DNA of 6,251 nt from Bacteroides sp. CAG:1076 (GTDB lineage: Bacteria; Bacteroidota; Bacteroidia; Bacteroidales; Bacteroidaceae), in NCBI GenBank assembly GCA_000436795.1, contig HF993285.1, forward strand, positions 1-6,251. The letters are read 5' to 3'. The position numbers and the translations under genes are program-made. Within the stretch, counting starts at the first letter, position 1, and the number at the start of each line of letters is the position of its first letter. Below the pieces are notes generated by a model. The model saw only the letters and a list, made by a program, of their open reading frames with translations. It searched no databases and had not been told where the DNA came from. This document shows positions 6,101 through 6,251 of this stretch, in pieces.

Positions 6101-6251
6101 ATCGGGAAAAGAAGGAAAGGCTCAAATTGCATTCGATGCTTATTATGGTGTACAGAAAGTGGCACGTATGGCCGATATGCTGAATTCGCAGGAATATATG
6201 ACCATTATGGATGAACAAGCAGTCAATTCAGGTAATGCTCCTTATGACTGG
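6090..6251 (+). pseudogene. Continuation of the SusC-like transporter in the +1 frame (runs off window)
   Basis: From base 6090 the +1 frame reads ITTKSGKEGKAQIAFDAYYG and on through VARMADMLNSQEYMTIMDEQ to a tryptophan codon at the right edge, 54 codons without a stop. ITTKSGK closes the plug domain and DAYYG-x-Q-x-V begins the first barrel strand in SusC proteins. The following M-x-NSQEYM-x-IM-x-EQ region is also typical. This piece is therefore the missing continuation of the 5384 gene, not a separate one. It overlaps the upstream frame by 11 bases. No start codon context of its own is apparent. The absence of further stops means the lesion is recent or an artefact. Confidence 0.85.

Noticed and set aside
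6080..6101. Programmed ribosomal frameshift in susC
   Set aside because: No slippery heptamer of the X-XXY-YYZ type or downstream pseudoknot is evident, and SusC proteins are not known to use frameshifting; an indel or sequence error is simpler.

Overview
The window looks like part of a polysaccharide utilization locus (PUL) from a gut-type Bacteroidales bacterium (Bacteroides, Phocaeicola, Parabacteroides or a close relative). Three things support this. It encodes a SusC/RagA-type TonB-dependent transporter with the usual carboxypeptidase-like N-terminal domain and plug motifs. It encodes secreted glycoside hydrolases of the GH2, GH3 and GH127/GH146 (DUF1680) classes. Its -7 boxes fit the Bacteroidetes consensus TAnnTTTG, and its AT-rich leaders lack Shine-Dalgarno sequences. 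No RNA gene, insertion sequence, CRISPR array or origin was seen.

Layout: (1) Bases 1-152 hold the last 49 codons of a + strand gene whose tail resembles the C-terminal domain of Bacteroidetes GH2 enzymes. (2) Bases 153-327 are a convergent gap with two hairpins; the second is a strong rho-independent terminator for the next gene on the - strand. (3) Bases 328-2481 (-) encode a complete 717-residue periplasmic GH3 enzyme. (4) Bases 2482-2736 are a divergent promoter region with one -7 box facing each way and a direct repeat 22 bp apart near the GH3 promoter. (5) Bases 2737-5154 (+) encode a complete GH127/GH146-type enzyme with the zinc-cysteine active site intact and an added C-terminal beta-sandwich domain. 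(6) Bases 5155-5383 are a 229-base regulatory gap with repeats and a near-perfect hairpin. (7) Bases 5384-6251 (+) are the start of a susC-like gene. It is interrupted by a one-base frameshift at about 6089 that causes a stop at 6098-6100, while the correct reading continues in the +1 frame to the window edge.

How the genes fit together: the SusC-like porin, normally paired with a SusD lipoprotein beyond the right edge, would import an oligosaccharide. The GH2, GH3 and GH127 exo-acting enzymes would then trim it in the periplasm. GH127/GH146 enzymes attack unusual furanosides, chiefly beta-L-arabinofuranose, so a plant cell-wall glycan or glycoprotein with arabinose side chains is the most reasonable inferred target. 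The exact substrate cannot be read from the sequence. Everything seen belongs to known families. The most notable points are the susC frameshift and the unexplained repeat and hairpin structures in the two regulatory gaps.
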